This document shows, in pieces, positions 34,141 to 42,919 of a stretch of 64,000 nt of DNA. Location of the stretch: positions 1-64,000 of the forward strand of contig NZ_JRMV01000281.1 in assembly GCF_000758755.1 (NCBI RefSeq), given 5' to 3'. The position numbers and the translations under genes are program-made. Below the pieces are notes generated by a model, which was not told where the DNA came from, searched no databases, and worked only from the letters and a program-made list of their open reading frames with translations. This stretch comes from Actinomyces sp. S6-Spd3 (GTDB lineage: Bacteria > Actinomycetota > Actinomycetes > Actinomycetales > Actinomycetaceae). The first letter of the stretch is position 1, and every line of letters begins with the position of its first letter.

Positions 34141-35036
34141 TGAGCGCACAAAGCAAAGAAAATGCACAGTTGACAACGCTCCGCGGCTCACGTTGGTGGA
34201 AGGAAGTCGGCTGGAGGCACATTGTGGGTATCGCAGTGATTATTTACTGCCTCATCCCGCTGCTCTACGTGCTTTCGGTGTCCTTTATTCCGAATGCGAC
34301 ACTGACCTCCGGTATCAGCTTCTCTGATGGACTGACCCTTGATCACTTCAAGGCGTTGGGGAGTGACCAGTACAGCATGTACTGGAAGTGGATTCTCAAT
34401 TCTTTGGTCGTCTCGACGGTGACCGCCATTGGAACTGTCCTTATGGGCGCGGCCGCTGCCTACGCCTTCAGTCGTTTCCGCTTCCGGGGCCGTCGTGGGA
34501 CGCTGACCTTCCTGCTTCTGGTTCAGATGTTCCCGCAGATGCTGGCTTTCGTGGCTCTCTTCCTGCTCTTGCTGGGAATTAAGGATATCTTCCCGGTTTT
34601 GGGCTTGAACTCGAAGCTTGGCCTGATCTGTGTCTACCTCGGTGGCGCGTTGGGTTCGAACACCTTCCTGCTCTTCGGTTTCTTCAACTCCGTTCCTCGC
34701 GAACTTGACGAAGCCGCAGAGATCGATGGTGCTTCGCATGCCCAGACCTTCTGGACCATCATCATGCCCTTGGTTCTTCCTGTTCTGGCAGTTGTTAGCC
34801 TGCTGAGCTTCATCTCCAGCTTCGGTGACTTCGTCCTTGCAAAGGTTGTTATGCAAACCCCCGATCAGTACACCCTGGCCGTGGGCATGTACAACTGGGC
34901 AGCCGATGAGCGTAACGCCCCGTGGGGTGTCTTCGCGGCTGGTTCGATCATCGCTGCAATTCCGGTGATCTTGCTCTTCCAGTACCTGCAGAAGTACATC
35001 GTTTCCGGTCTGACCTCCGGTGCAGTGAAGGGTTAA
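34137..35036 (+). CDS. malG: Sugar ABC transporter permease, MalG-like
   Basis: A 299-residue six-helix permease partner of MalF. The EAA loop is VPRELDEAAEIDGASHAQTFW, and the C-terminal GAVKG ending is typical of MalG. It starts within the malF stop (ATGA) and ends 22 bases before a strong terminator, closing the malEFG operon. Confidence 0.93.
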   Translation: MMSAQSKENAQLTTLRGSRWWKEVGWRHIVGIAVIIYCLIPLLYVLSVSFIPNATLTSGISFSDGLTLDHFKALGSDQYSMYWKWILNSLVVSTVTAIGTVLMGAAAAYAFSRFRFRGRRGTLTFLLLVQMFPQMLAFVALFLLLLGIKDIFPVLGLNSKLGLICVYLGGALGSNTFLLFGFFNSVPRELDEAAEIDGASHAQTFWTIIMPLVLPVLAVVSLLSFISSFGDFVLAKVVMQTPDQYTLAVGMYNWAADERNAPWGVFAAGSIIAAIPVILLFQYLQKYIVSGLTSGAVKG

Positions 35037-35058
35037 GCGCCCGCTTCTCGCTGACCGG

Positions 35059-35104
35059 CCCCGGCCTCGTTCCTCATTGTGGGGACGAGGCCGGGGTTCT
35101 TTTT
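35059..35104 (+). terminator. Rho-independent terminator of the mal operon
   Basis: Perfect 12-bp stem CCCCGGCCTCGT / ACGAGGCCGGGG (35059–35070, 35085–35096) with a 14-base loop, followed by TTCTTTTT. Confidence 0.92.
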
Positions 35105-35156
35105 GTGCGCGAAAGCCGGGGAGGGCGGTGCTTCGTAAGAGATTTTGATGGTGGAC

Positions 35157-35203
35157 TTGACAGGCTGGTTGGTTATATGGTTCATTAGTCATGTAATGAA
35201 CCA
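35157..35203 (+). promoter_or_regulatory. Promoter and palindromic operator of the GntR/ABC operon
   Basis: A consensus −35 TTGACA (35157–35162) is followed at −10 distance by a perfect palindrome, TGGTTCATTA-N6-TAATGAACCA (35178–35203). Overlap of the operator with the −10 region and its position 25 bases before the gene fit autorepression by the YtrA-like protein. Confidence 0.8.
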
Positions 35204-35228
35204 CTGAAGCTGAAGGGAGGACTTGCGC

Positions 35229-35618
35229 ATGGCACCCACGTTCGTCTCGGGGATCCCGATCTACGTACAGATCGCCGACGACATCCGCGCGCAGATCCTG
35301 CGCGGCACCCTGCGTGCCGGGGATCAGCTCACCTCCACCACGGAGTACTCCGCGACCTACCGCATCAACCCGGCCACCGTCGGCAAGGCCTTCGCGATCC
35401 TCGTCGACGAGGGGCTCGTCGAAAAGCGACGCGGCATCGGCATGTTCGTCGCTGAAGGTGCCCGCGATGCCCTCGTGGCCGACGGGCTTGCGACCTACGT
35501 GGAGGAGACCCTGAATCCCGCCGTCGAAGCGGGCCTGGCCCTGGGCCTCGATATCGACGCCATCATCGACCACGTCCGCGCCTACAGCGCTGACACGACT
35601 GCCAAGGAACGCTCATGA
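35229..35618 (+). CDS. GntR-family regulator, YtrA subfamily
   Basis: A 129-residue regulator: winged helix (IPIYVQIADDIRAQILRGTLRAGDQLTS in parts, NPATVGKAFAILVDEGLVEKRRGIGMFV) followed by a short C-terminal helical dimerisation part, as in YtrA proteins that control ABC-transporter operons in response to cell-wall stress or to antibiotics. ATG 35229 lies eight bases after GGAGG; the TTG at 35223 is less likely. Its stop overlaps the ATPase start (ATGA). Confidence 0.92.
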   Translation: MAPTFVSGIPIYVQIADDIRAQILRGTLRAGDQLTSTTEYSATYRINPATVGKAFAILVDEGLVEKRRGIGMFVAEGARDALVADGLATYVEETLNPAVEAGLALGLDIDAIIDHVRAYSADTTAKERS

Positions 35619-36511
35619 TTACCCTCGACTCCATCAGCCACACCTATCCGGGGGAGGCGGCACCAGCCCTGCGCGATGTCTCGCTCACTCTCGGAGATGC
35701 AACCGTCACCGCCCTGGTCGGCCCTAACGGTTCGGGCAAGACGACGCTTATGCAGATCCTGGGCGGTCTGCTCCCGTCTTCGGCAGGAAACGTGTCCATA
35801 AATGGAACGAAGGTGAGCTCTAATGACCTGCTCGGATACTCGATCATGGTCTCCTCGGACAGGGACTTCGACAACTCCTCGGCCGCCGCGCTGGTTGCCT
35901 ATGCATCGCTGCGCCAGACGTGGGATCAGAAACTTTTTGACCACTATGTCCAGCGTTTTGACTTTCAGCTGAAGGGCCGTAAGAAGTTGCGCAAAATGTC
36001 TTCGGGGCAGGCTGCCATCTTGACCGGTGCCGTCGCGCTGGCCTCGGGTGCTCCCATCACTATCCTTGACGAGATTCAGGCTCCCATGGACGTCCCCACC
36101 AGATACGCGTTCTACGAGGAATTGATCACTCTGGCAGCTGACATCATGGAAGGGCGCCGTCCCTGGCGCAGCTTCCTCATCTCTTCGCACATGGTGTCCG
36201 AACTTGAAAACGTTGCCGAAGACGTCGTAGCCCTCAAAAATGGGCGTCTGCTTGCCCATGAGAGCGTTGACGAGTTCACTTCGCGTATCTGTGCGATTAC
36301 CGGTAACGCCGCTGACGTGGAACGCTTCCTGGCCGATCATTCCGATATCGCCGTCATTACTTCTCGCGCGCTTGGGTCCGCACGAGAAGTCATCGTGGAC
36401 CTGCGTGGCCGTGGTGTCGCTGACCACGAGATTGCATCCCACTCACTGACCTCCTCACCCTGTTCTTTCCAGGACGCCTTCGCCTACCTCATCCAGGAGA
36501 ACGACCAATGA
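35615..36511 (+). CDS. ABC transporter ATP-binding protein
   Basis: A 298-residue ATPase. Walker A is GPNGSGKTTLM; the signature is degenerate (KMSSGQAAI in place of LSGGQ) and Walker B ends in LDEIQ rather than LDEP, as is often seen in YtrB-like ATPases; the switch His is in ISSHMVSELE. The start overlaps gntR and the stop overlaps the next gene, both as ATGA, so three genes are translated as a unit. An exporter role is likely. Confidence 0.88.
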   Translation: MITLDSISHTYPGEAAPALRDVSLTLGDATVTALVGPNGSGKTTLMQILGGLLPSSAGNVSINGTKVSSNDLLGYSIMVSSDRDFDNSSAAALVAYASLRQTWDQKLFDHYVQRFDFQLKGRKKLRKMSSGQAAILTGAVALASGAPITILDEIQAPMDVPTRYAFYEELITLAADIMEGRRPWRSFLISSHMVSELENVAEDVVALKNGRLLAHESVDEFTSRICAITGNAADVERFLADHSDIAVITSRALGSAREVIVDLRGRGVADHEIASHSLTSSPCSFQDAFAYLIQENDQ

Positions 36512-37230
36512 ACACCGCAACCCCAGACCTCATCAAATCCTCCCCCTCGCCCCTGCGTATTGGGCTTGTTCGCTCGCGATTTACTGTCGTGCTCTACCTG
36601 CTGGTTGTGGGCCTCCAGTTCCTCACCAACTTGGCGATCAACGGCATCGTCTACCTCTCAGTCTCCGACATCAACAAGAACGCTGAGCAGTCCGCCACAA
36701 ACTCCGCTTTTGTCACGGGTACTTTCCTCTTTATCTGCGGGATCGTCAGCGCTACCGTCGACTTGCGCGCTTCTGCTCTTAGCGGTGGCTCGCGCACCGC
36801 ACTCACCGCAGCGAGTTACGTGCATTCCATTGTCATCATTGGCTTGGGGTCTCTCATCTGGTGGCTTCTTATCGCAATCCATCCCCTGCTCTTCTTCATG
36901 GGACGTGGCTCCTTCCCGCTCGGCGTCGACACGTGGTTATTTGTTGTCTTCGCTTGGGTCGTCTGCGATGGGGCCGGACGTTTCATCGGAGGAGTTTCTC
37001 GTTGCATCGGCTCGACCTGGAAGAGGGCTTTCGCGCTCATGCTCGCAATCCCGCTGGGTATCTGTAGCATCGGCGTGCCGATCACTTGGGTGATTCTCAC
37101 GCTTGTCCACAAGTCAGGCTATCTGCCCCCGATGAATCCGGCCTTTTGGCTGCTCGGCTTTATTTCGGCAGCAGTTGTCGTCGCGGGCTGGCCCCTGACG
37201 GCATCCGGTCACATCCGTCGCGTCGGCTGA
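36508..37230 (+). CDS. Membrane subunit of the GntR-controlled ABC transporter
   Basis: A 240-residue membrane protein with six hydrophobic segments and no recognisable ABC-permease motif. Its place directly after the ATPase gene (ATGA overlap) marks it as the channel subunit of an exporter of the YtrC/BcrB kind. Substrate unknown. A 16-bp hairpin follows the stop. Confidence 0.78.
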   Translation: MNTATPDLIKSSPSPLRIGLVRSRFTVVLYLLVVGLQFLTNLAINGIVYLSVSDINKNAEQSATNSAFVTGTFLFICGIVSATVDLRASALSGGSRTALTAASYVHSIVIIGLGSLIWWLLIAIHPLLFFMGRGSFPLGVDTWLFVVFAWVVCDGAGRFIGGVSRCIGSTWKRAFALMLAIPLGICSIGVPITWVILTLVHKSGYLPPMNPAFWLLGFISAAVVVAGWPLTASGHIRRVG

Positions 37231-37248
37231 AAGGCACATCGGCCAAAT

Positions 37249-37284
37249 GAGTGTGGGGAGCAACTCAGGTTGCTCCCCACACTC
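37249..37284. terminator. Strong hairpin between convergent transcription units
   Basis: Perfect 16-bp arms GAGTGTGGGGAGCAAC / GTTGCTCCCCACACTC with the loop TCAG, between the ABC operon and the convergent minus-strand operon. No clear U-tract on either strand; it may serve both directions. Confidence 0.75.
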
Positions 37285-37324
37285 TTAGTGCCAGTGCCCA
37301 CGGGCGCGGCCTCGAAGGACAAAA

Positions 37325-38284
37325 CTAGAGGTCGACCTTGAGCTTCGTGAACATCTTTGAAATGTCTTCCGCGACAGTCGCAAAGAGAGAAGAGGTCGTG
37401 GTTGCGGTTGCCGTGATCACAACGAAAGAATCCGCAGTCATGGGGATTCTCCACACCCATTGAATGACCGTGTATGAGTTCGCGGCATCGGAGTAAACGC
37501 CCTTGCAACGAATAGCTTTAGCGAAGATCGCTGAAGACTCGCCCGAAGGAGAGTAACGACCAGGTTCGACGTCTTCTTCTGCCAGAGTGCTCCAGCCCGG
37601 GAGTTTCGCACTCAAAACTGCAGAAAGCTCGCCGACTGAGGGGAGTGCATCGGTATCTCCAAGAGACGCAGTAACCGTGAAGGACGAGGGAAAACCTGAC
37701 TGGGGATCTGAGGGGCCCTGGGCGACGATCAATCGAGAAGACAGGGGAGTTGCTGGGGAAGGCGGAAGCAGCTGAGACGGAGTGTCTCGAGGGAGCTCAC
37801 GCCACTGCATAGACAGAGGAAGGCGTGCGCTCACAATAACAGCGCGCCCTTCAGTTAAGGCAAAACGCAGTGCCTCCCGAGCAGTTCTTCCGTATTTGCT
37901 GGTGATATTCCCGTTCTCGTCAACCAAATCGTGGCGCTTATACCATTGCCAATCCGCGTCCATCCACCGTGGAAGCGAAAAGGGAAAAGGGAACATAAAA
38001 CCAGCGCCGACCAATAGCAGGGCTAAACACGCACAGAATAGGACCTCTGAAATAGGCCTCACTCCCCAAAGAGTCAGGAGCAAGAACGAAATACCGCCGC
38101 AAAGCGCCGCAACGGTCCAGATCAAGCGACGGGCAATTTTCCTAGCGGGAGCGAAACGAGTGGCGAAAAAACCGCGCATGATCTCAGCAAGGCGCGAATC
38201 GCTGTATGTTTCCAGCCACCAGGAAAACAAGAATACGGCGGGGAGAACTGTCCACGCGATGGCATACAACAACTGATATCTCAT
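37325..38284 (-). CDS. Membrane protein of unknown function, paralogue A, with C-terminal Mog1/LpqN-like domain
   Basis: A 319-residue protein. The N-terminal part (about 1–125) has four hydrophobic segments; the C-terminal part (about 150–319) is a soluble α/β domain with LIVAQGPSDPQSGF, PGWSTLAEEDVEPGRYS, TVIQWVWRIPMTADSFVVITATATTTSSLFATVAEDISKMF (in parts). That domain pattern resembles LpqN/DcrB/Mog1-PsbP-type domains. It is clearly homologous to the protein encoded at 39092–40009 (shared 'VDExGN', 'AQGP', 'PGW', 'IQWxW', 'ITATATTT' blocks). ATG 38284 follows GGAGAG. It is the last gene of a three-gene operon. Function unknown. Confidence 0.75.
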   Translation of the reverse strand: MRYQLLYAIAWTVLPAVFLFSWWLETYSDSRLAEIMRGFFATRFAPARKIARRLIWTVAALCGGISFLLLTLWGVRPISEVLFCACLALLLVGAGFMFPFPFSLPRWMDADWQWYKRHDLVDENGNITSKYGRTAREALRFALTEGRAVIVSARLPLSMQWRELPRDTPSQLLPPSPATPLSSRLIVAQGPSDPQSGFPSSFTVTASLGDTDALPSVGELSAVLSAKLPGWSTLAEEDVEPGRYSPSGESSAIFAKAIRCKGVYSDAANSYTVIQWVWRIPMTADSFVVITATATTTSSLFATVAEDISKMFTKLKVDL

Positions 38285-38303
38285 GATTTGCTCTCCACAC
38301 TTC

Positions 38304-39095
38304 CTAGGGCACGACAAAAGGCGCGAGCTTTGCCCACAGCTCTGTTCGCGTGCACTTCTCCAAGTCTCCTACCGTGCCTGAAGTTTGAGCAAAATCTGGC
38401 GCATTGGAGGGCTGCGGCAGATAGCTCTCGGGAAGCGTGCGCGCACTCACCACGTATGCCGCCCAGGGAACGGAGAGAACAGTGTAGCTGCGGTGCACAT
38501 GATAGCCCTGAGGGCTTCGCATCCAGCTTGTCCACACGGCATATTCCCAGTTCTTTTCCCTGACTAGGCGAGTAAAAGACGACCTCTTCTTCGATTTCTG
38601 CAGATCCTCTAGAAGAATCTCGTGCGCCCCCATGACGTCACCGGAATTTGCCGCATCGATGAACTCGATGGGCACGCGTTTGGGGCCATCGAATCGATTC
38701 TTGAGGGAAGGAAAGCTTGAAAACTCCGCGACGATCTGCGGTACATCGTGCGTTTCTGCAAGATAAACCTGGGTTGTTTCAGGTTCTTTCAAACTACTGA
38801 GAATGGTCGACTGTCCCGGAGCAATGAAGGCACACTGCCTGCGAACTCCGGAAGAGGCATAACGCGGTGACAGCGCAAATTGCGTGAGGGGAGTACTGTC
38901 CTCGCGGATCGGTGCGAGGAGCATCTGCGCTTGCCCGCTCAAAGCACCATCGGCCTCGAAAATCTTGTCGAGGCCAATCTGGGCTTCCGCCGACAAACCT
39001 TCCCGCGCGGACTCTTCGGGGCCCGCGAGAGCAATGAACGCGGGAACCGAGGCGGTTGGCAGGCTGAGGGGAGCGGAGAAAAAAGTGCTCATCAT
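38304..39095 (-). CDS. Hypothetical cytoplasmic protein between two paralogous membrane proteins
   Basis: A 263-residue protein without signal peptide or transmembrane segment. Neither domain nor catalytic motif is recognised. The layout — helical N-terminus, central β-strands (RRQCAFIAPGQSTILSSL, TTQVYLAETHDVPQIVAEF), helix, then paired strands (EYAVWTSWMRSPQGYHVHRSYTVLSVPWAAYVVSA in parts) — is faintly like ESX secretion-associated EspG proteins, but this is a weak guess. The start (ATG 39095) overlaps the stop of the upstream paralogue (ATGA), and the gene ends 20 bases before the next, so all three are surely co-translated. Confidence 0.7.
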   Translation of the reverse strand: MMSTFFSAPLSLPTASVPAFIALAGPEESAREGLSAEAQIGLDKIFEADGALSGQAQMLLAPIREDSTPLTQFALSPRYASSGVRRQCAFIAPGQSTILSSLKEPETTQVYLAETHDVPQIVAEFSSFPSLKNRFDGPKRVPIEFIDAANSGDVMGAHEILLEDLQKSKKRSSFTRLVREKNWEYAVWTSWMRSPQGYHVHRSYTVLSVPWAAYVVSARTLPESYLPQPSNAPDFAQTSGTVGDLEKCTRTELWAKLAPFVVP

Positions 39096-40009
39096 GCCAC
39101 ACTGATCTTCGTTACCATCTTGCCCATATCCTTGAAATGCTCAGGAAACATGCGCGTCGTTGTTGTTGCTGTGGCAGTGATCCTGACGAAGGTCGACGAG
39201 TCGAGTTTTTCAACCCACGACCATTGAATAGCCGTCAAGGAAACGCCCTCATCAGTGTAGGTTCCCGTGCACATGAGGGACGCTTTCGGCTTGCTCTGCG
39301 TGATCTCGTCGAGTGTGAACCACCCCGGAACCTGCCGCGCAATCGCCTCGCTTAAAGTTCCCAGCGGTAGACGTTGCTCGCCGCTGGCCGGAGTCGCGCA
39401 GATGGACAGCGTTGATGGCCTCAGGTTCTCGTAATCCATAGGGCCCTGGGCGAGCAGAACAACGGGGGCCAGAGGAGTAGGCGTGAGATAAGAAGGCATT
39501 CCCTCAACGCGCTGCCAGCCAAGAGGAAGGGCAATACGAGTCGAGAACTCTCTCTTCTGGCCGCCGCCGAGCGTGAGTTCTGTAGTGGTACGAACCGTGC
39601 CGCCGCGGGGGAGAAGGTTTCCTAATTCGTCAACAAGTCCTTTGCGGACACTGTCGTGCCACCGGGGATCCAGCCACGTCGGAAAATTCAGAGGGAGATG
39701 GCACAGGGGAATAAGAAGGACTGAAGCGATTGTGAGCCAGCCAAGGGCAAGAACGATATCCGTGCTAAAGCCGTGTTGCCGGGCAAAAACTGTCATTCCA
39801 GCAAGCAGTGCAAACAAAGCCCACGCGCACAGGCGCAGAAAGTTCGCCGGATCTAATGTGTGGACCTTCGTCAAGGGCCAGGCTCGCTGAGCTAAACGCG
39901 AGTTACTGAATGCGACAAAAAGCATGAAAACAAGACGCAGGGTAAAAGCGAGGACCCACACGATGACCATCCCGCGCGGGATCGTGTAGGCCAAGGTCGA
40001 AATCACCAT
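39092..40009 (-). CDS. Membrane protein of unknown function, paralogue B, with C-terminal Mog1/LpqN-like domain
   Basis: A 305-residue protein built like its paralogue at 37325–38284: four hydrophobic segments in the N-terminal half, then a soluble domain with VVLLAQGPMDYENLRPS, PGWFTLDEI, LTAIQWSWVEKLDSSTFVRITATATTTTRMF (in parts) and MGKMVTKISVA at the end. ATG 40009 is preferred to the GTG at 40015 because AAGG lies at correct spacing. First gene of the three-gene operon, about 165 bases from the divergent glyS. Function unknown. Confidence 0.75.
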   Translation of the reverse strand: MVISTLAYTIPRGMVIVWVLAFTLRLVFMLFVAFSNSRLAQRAWPLTKVHTLDPANFLRLCAWALFALLAGMTVFARQHGFSTDIVLALGWLTIASVLLIPLCHLPLNFPTWLDPRWHDSVRKGLVDELGNLLPRGGTVRTTTELTLGGGQKREFSTRIALPLGWQRVEGMPSYLTPTPLAPVVLLAQGPMDYENLRPSTLSICATPASGEQRLPLGTLSEAIARQVPGWFTLDEITQSKPKASLMCTGTYTDEGVSLTAIQWSWVEKLDSSTFVRITATATTTTRMFPEHFKDMGKMVTKISVA

Positions 40010-40176
40010 GCGCACGCCTTGATGCTATGACAAGGGATATTGCAAAGCAATCTGCTGACTGTTCAGCAATTACTGGCTCGCGTGGCACTCTCCAAGCCAC
40101 CCAAGCATTCACCGGCTAAAATATGCACAGACCACTGCGCCAGCCAGGTGCGGTGAGCCCTAATAAAGGAGTTTTC

Positions 40177-41571
40177 GTGGCACAGCCATCCACCTCTCGT
40201 CTTGATTCCGTTATCTCTCTTGCCAAGCGCCGCGGCTTTGTCTTCCCCTGCGGTGAAATTTACGGCGGTACTCGCTCCGCCTGGGACTACGGCCCGCTGG
40301 GCGTGGAACTCAAAGAGAACATCAAACGCCAATGGTGGAACTACATGGTTCGCCGCCGCGCAGACGTCGTCGGGTTGGACTCCTCGGTAATCCTGCCCCG
40401 CGAGGTGTGGGTTGCATCCGGACACGTCAAGGCCTTCACCGACCCGCTCATCGAGTGCCAGAACTGCCACAAGCGTCAACGCGAAGATCAGCTCATTGAA
40501 GAACTGGCTGATAAGAAGGGCGTTGACGAATCCTCCCTGTCGCTGGAAGACGTAGTTTGCCCCAACTGTGGTGTTCGTGGTCAGTGGACCGAACCCAAAG
40601 CATTCTCGGGCTTGCTTAAGACCTTCCTTGGTCCCGTTGATGACGAGGCGGGCCTTCACTACCTGCGTCCCGAAACCGCACAGGGAATCTTCGTCAACTT
40701 CGCCAATGTCATGACCGCGGCACGTAAGAAGCCGCCTTTTGGTATCGGCCAGATTGGTAAGTCTTTCCGCAATGAAATTACCCCCGGTAACTTCATCTTC
40801 CGTACCCGCGAATTTGAGCAGATGGAACTTGAGTTCTTCTGCGAGCCGGGAACTGATGAAGAATGGCACCAGTACTGGATCGACTACCGCAAGGCATGGT
40901 ACGTGGGCCTGGGAATTGATCCCGAAAACCTGCGTGAATACGAGCACCCCAAGGAGAAGCTCTCACACTACTCCAAGCGCACCGTTGACCTGGAATACCG
41001 CTTCGGTTTCCAGAACTCCGAATGGGGTGAGCTCGAAGGTATCGCCAACCGTACCGACTACGACCTCGGTGTTCACGCCGAAGCCAGTGGTGCCAAGCTC
41101 GACTACTTCGACCAGGCGACCGGTGAACGCTGGACCCCCTACGTCATCGAGCCTTCCGCCGGCCTGACTCGCTCCCTCATGGCCTTCCTCATCGAAGCCT
41201 ACCACGAGGATGAAGCCCCCAACGCAAAGGGCGGCGTTGATAAGCGCGTTGTCCTCAAGCTCGACCCGCGTCTGGCTCCCGTCAAGGTCGCTGTCCTGCC
41301 CCTGTCGCGCAAGGAAGAACTGACCGGACCGGCGCAGGCCCTTGCAGAAGAACTGCGCGACCTGTGGAACATCGAGTACGACGATGCCGGTGCCGTTGGC
41401 CGCCGTTACCGTCGCCAGGATGAGATCGGCACCCCCTACTGCATCACCTACGACTTCGATTCCGTTGAGGATCACGCCGTCACCATTCGTGAGCGTGACT
41501 CGATGGAGCAGGTCCGTATCCCGCTCGACCAGGTCAAGTCCTACCTGATTGAGCGCTTGGGAGTTTGCTGA
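40177..41571 (+). CDS. glyS: Glycine–tRNA ligase (single-chain, class II)
   Basis: Charges tRNA-Gly. The 464-residue dimeric type shows motif 1/2/3 regions: [63 protein letters not shown] (in parts), [14 protein letters not shown] and [18 protein letters not shown]. Two Cys pairs (CQNCHK, CPNCG) suggest a zinc site in the insertion. GTG 40177 follows AAAGGAG; the frame open upstream is not used. dusB follows without a gap. Confidence 0.97.
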   Translation: MAQPSTSRLDSVISLAKRRGFVFPCGEIYGGTRSAWDYGPLGVELKENIKRQWWNYMVRRRADVVGLDSSVILPREVWVASGHVKAFTDPLIECQNCHKRQREDQLIEELADKKGVDESSLSLEDVVCPNCGVRGQWTEPKAFSGLLKTFLGPVDDEAGLHYLRPETAQGIFVNFANVMTAARKKPPFGIGQIGKSFRNEITPGNFIFRTREFEQMELEFFCEPGTDEEWHQYWIDYRKAWYVGLGIDPENLREYEHPKEKLSHYSKRTVDLEYRFGFQNSEWGELEGIANRTDYDLGVHAEASGAKLDYFDQATGERWTPYVIEPSAGLTRSLMAFLIEAYHEDEAPNAKGGVDKRVVLKLDPRLAPVKVAVLPLSRKEELTGPAQALAEELRDLWNIEYDDAGAVGRRYRRQDEIGTPYCITYDFDSVEDHAVTIRERDSMEQVRIPLDQVKSYLIERLGVC

Positions 41572-42894
41572 GTGACCTCGCAGTCTCACGCTAGTGGCCC
41601 AGCCTGCTTGCAGGTTGGGCCACTGCGGCTGTTTACTCCCGTCGTCTTGGCACCGATGGCAGGAGTGACGGATGCCCCCTTCCGCCGCCTGTGTCGCATG
41701 TTTGGTGAAGAGGCCTTGGGTGGGCCTTCACCCCTGACTGGTATGCCCAGCCCGGCCGCTCTTCCCGGCGCTGCTGAGAGCGCTCGCCCAGCCGCGGCCT
41801 CGGGAATTGGGAAAGAAAGCGGCGCAGGCGCGGAGCTGACGCCCCACGTCGATGCGCCTGCGGGCCTGTACGTCATGGAGATGGTGACCTCGCGAGCCCT
41901 CGTCGAGGGAAGCGCGCGCACGATGGCGATGATTCGCCCTGACCCTGCTGAACGCGTGCGCTCCGTGCAGCTGTACGGCGTGAACCCGCAGGTCATGGCT
42001 CGCGCAACCCAGATCATGATCGACGGCGAGTACGCCGATCATATCGACCTGAACTTCGGCTGCCCGGTGCCCAAAGTGACGCGAAAGGGCGGGGGAGCGG
42101 CGCTTCCCTGGAAACGGGATCTGTACACCGACTTGCTGGGCGCCGTTGTCACGCAAGCACGCGTGAGCGGGGACGCGCGTGGCCGAGAGATTCCGGTGAC
42201 GGTGAAGATCCGCATGGGAATTGATAGCGGACATGAAACCGGCCTCGAGGCTGCGCAGATCGCCCAAGAACTTGGTGCGGCGGCCGTGACGATCCATGCG
42301 CGCACCCAGACCCAGCATTACGCGGGCCAAGCGCATTGGGATTACATTGCGCGCGTCAAGGAATCCTTGGATATTCCGCTTTTCGGTAATGGTGATGTTT
42401 TCGAGGCCGCGGATGCGATCGCGATGATGCGCCAGACCGGGTGCGATGGCATTTCCGTCGGACGAGGCGCGCAGGGACGGCCGTGGATTTTCCGCGATAT
42501 CGTCGCCGCCTACCACGGGAGGCCGGCTTTCCCGGCCCCTTCACTTCGCGAGGTTGCCGCCATTATTGAAACCCACGCGCGCTGGTGCGTGGAAGAAGAA
42601 GGCGACGAGGACCGCGCGATGCGCGAAATGCGTAAGCACATCGGCTGGTACCTGCGCGGTTTCAAGGTTGGAGGACCGCAGCGCCACGCGCTGGGGATGG
42701 TCTCCACGCTTGATGAGCTTAGCGAGCGCCTGGCTGACTTGGACCTTGATCAGGATTTTCCCGAGGCCGCACGTGGGCCTCGTGGGCGCGCTGGGGGAGA
42801 AAAGACCCCGCACCTGCCCGACGGCTGGTTGGAACACCGATACTTGACCGACGCCGAGCGGGCGTCGATTCATCATGCAGAAGTTGGCTACTAA
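41572..42894 (+). CDS. dusB: tRNA-dihydrouridine synthase DusB, with a low-complexity insertion
   Basis: FMN-dependent reduction of uridines in tRNA. Family motifs: VVLAPMAGVTDAPFRRLCR, VQLYGVNPQVMARA, LNFGCPVPKVTRKGGGAALP with the catalytic Cys, VTVKIRMG, IHARTQTQHYAG and IPLFGNGDVF. The 440-residue protein is longer than usual: about 50 residues, rich in Ala, Gly, Pro and Ser, are inserted at about 46–96, between the first motif and GLYVMEMVTSRALVEG. GTG 41572 comes directly after the glyS stop, with GGGAG inside glyS. Confidence 0.94.
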   Translation: MTSQSHASGPACLQVGPLRLFTPVVLAPMAGVTDAPFRRLCRMFGEEALGGPSPLTGMPSPAALPGAAESARPAAASGIGKESGAGAELTPHVDAPAGLYVMEMVTSRALVEGSARTMAMIRPDPAERVRSVQLYGVNPQVMARATQIMIDGEYADHIDLNFGCPVPKVTRKGGGAALPWKRDLYTDLLGAVVTQARVSGDARGREIPVTVKIRMGIDSGHETGLEAAQIAQELGAAAVTIHARTQTQHYAGQAHWDYIARVKESLDIPLFGNGDVFEAADAIAMMRQTGCDGISVGRGAQGRPWIFRDIVAAYHGRPAFPAPSLREVAAIIETHARWCVEEEGDEDRAMREMRKHIGWYLRGFKVGGPQRHALGMVSTLDELSERLADLDLDQDFPEAARGPRGRAGGEKTPHLPDGWLEHRYLTDAERASIHHAEVGY

Positions 42895-42919
42895 AGGGTT
42901 GCTGAGCAGAGGGGACGTC

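Noticed and set aside
34188-35573. 461-codon minus-strand open frame opposite malG and gntR
   Set aside because: It spans two genes, the mal terminator and the operator on the other strand and has no recognisable domain.
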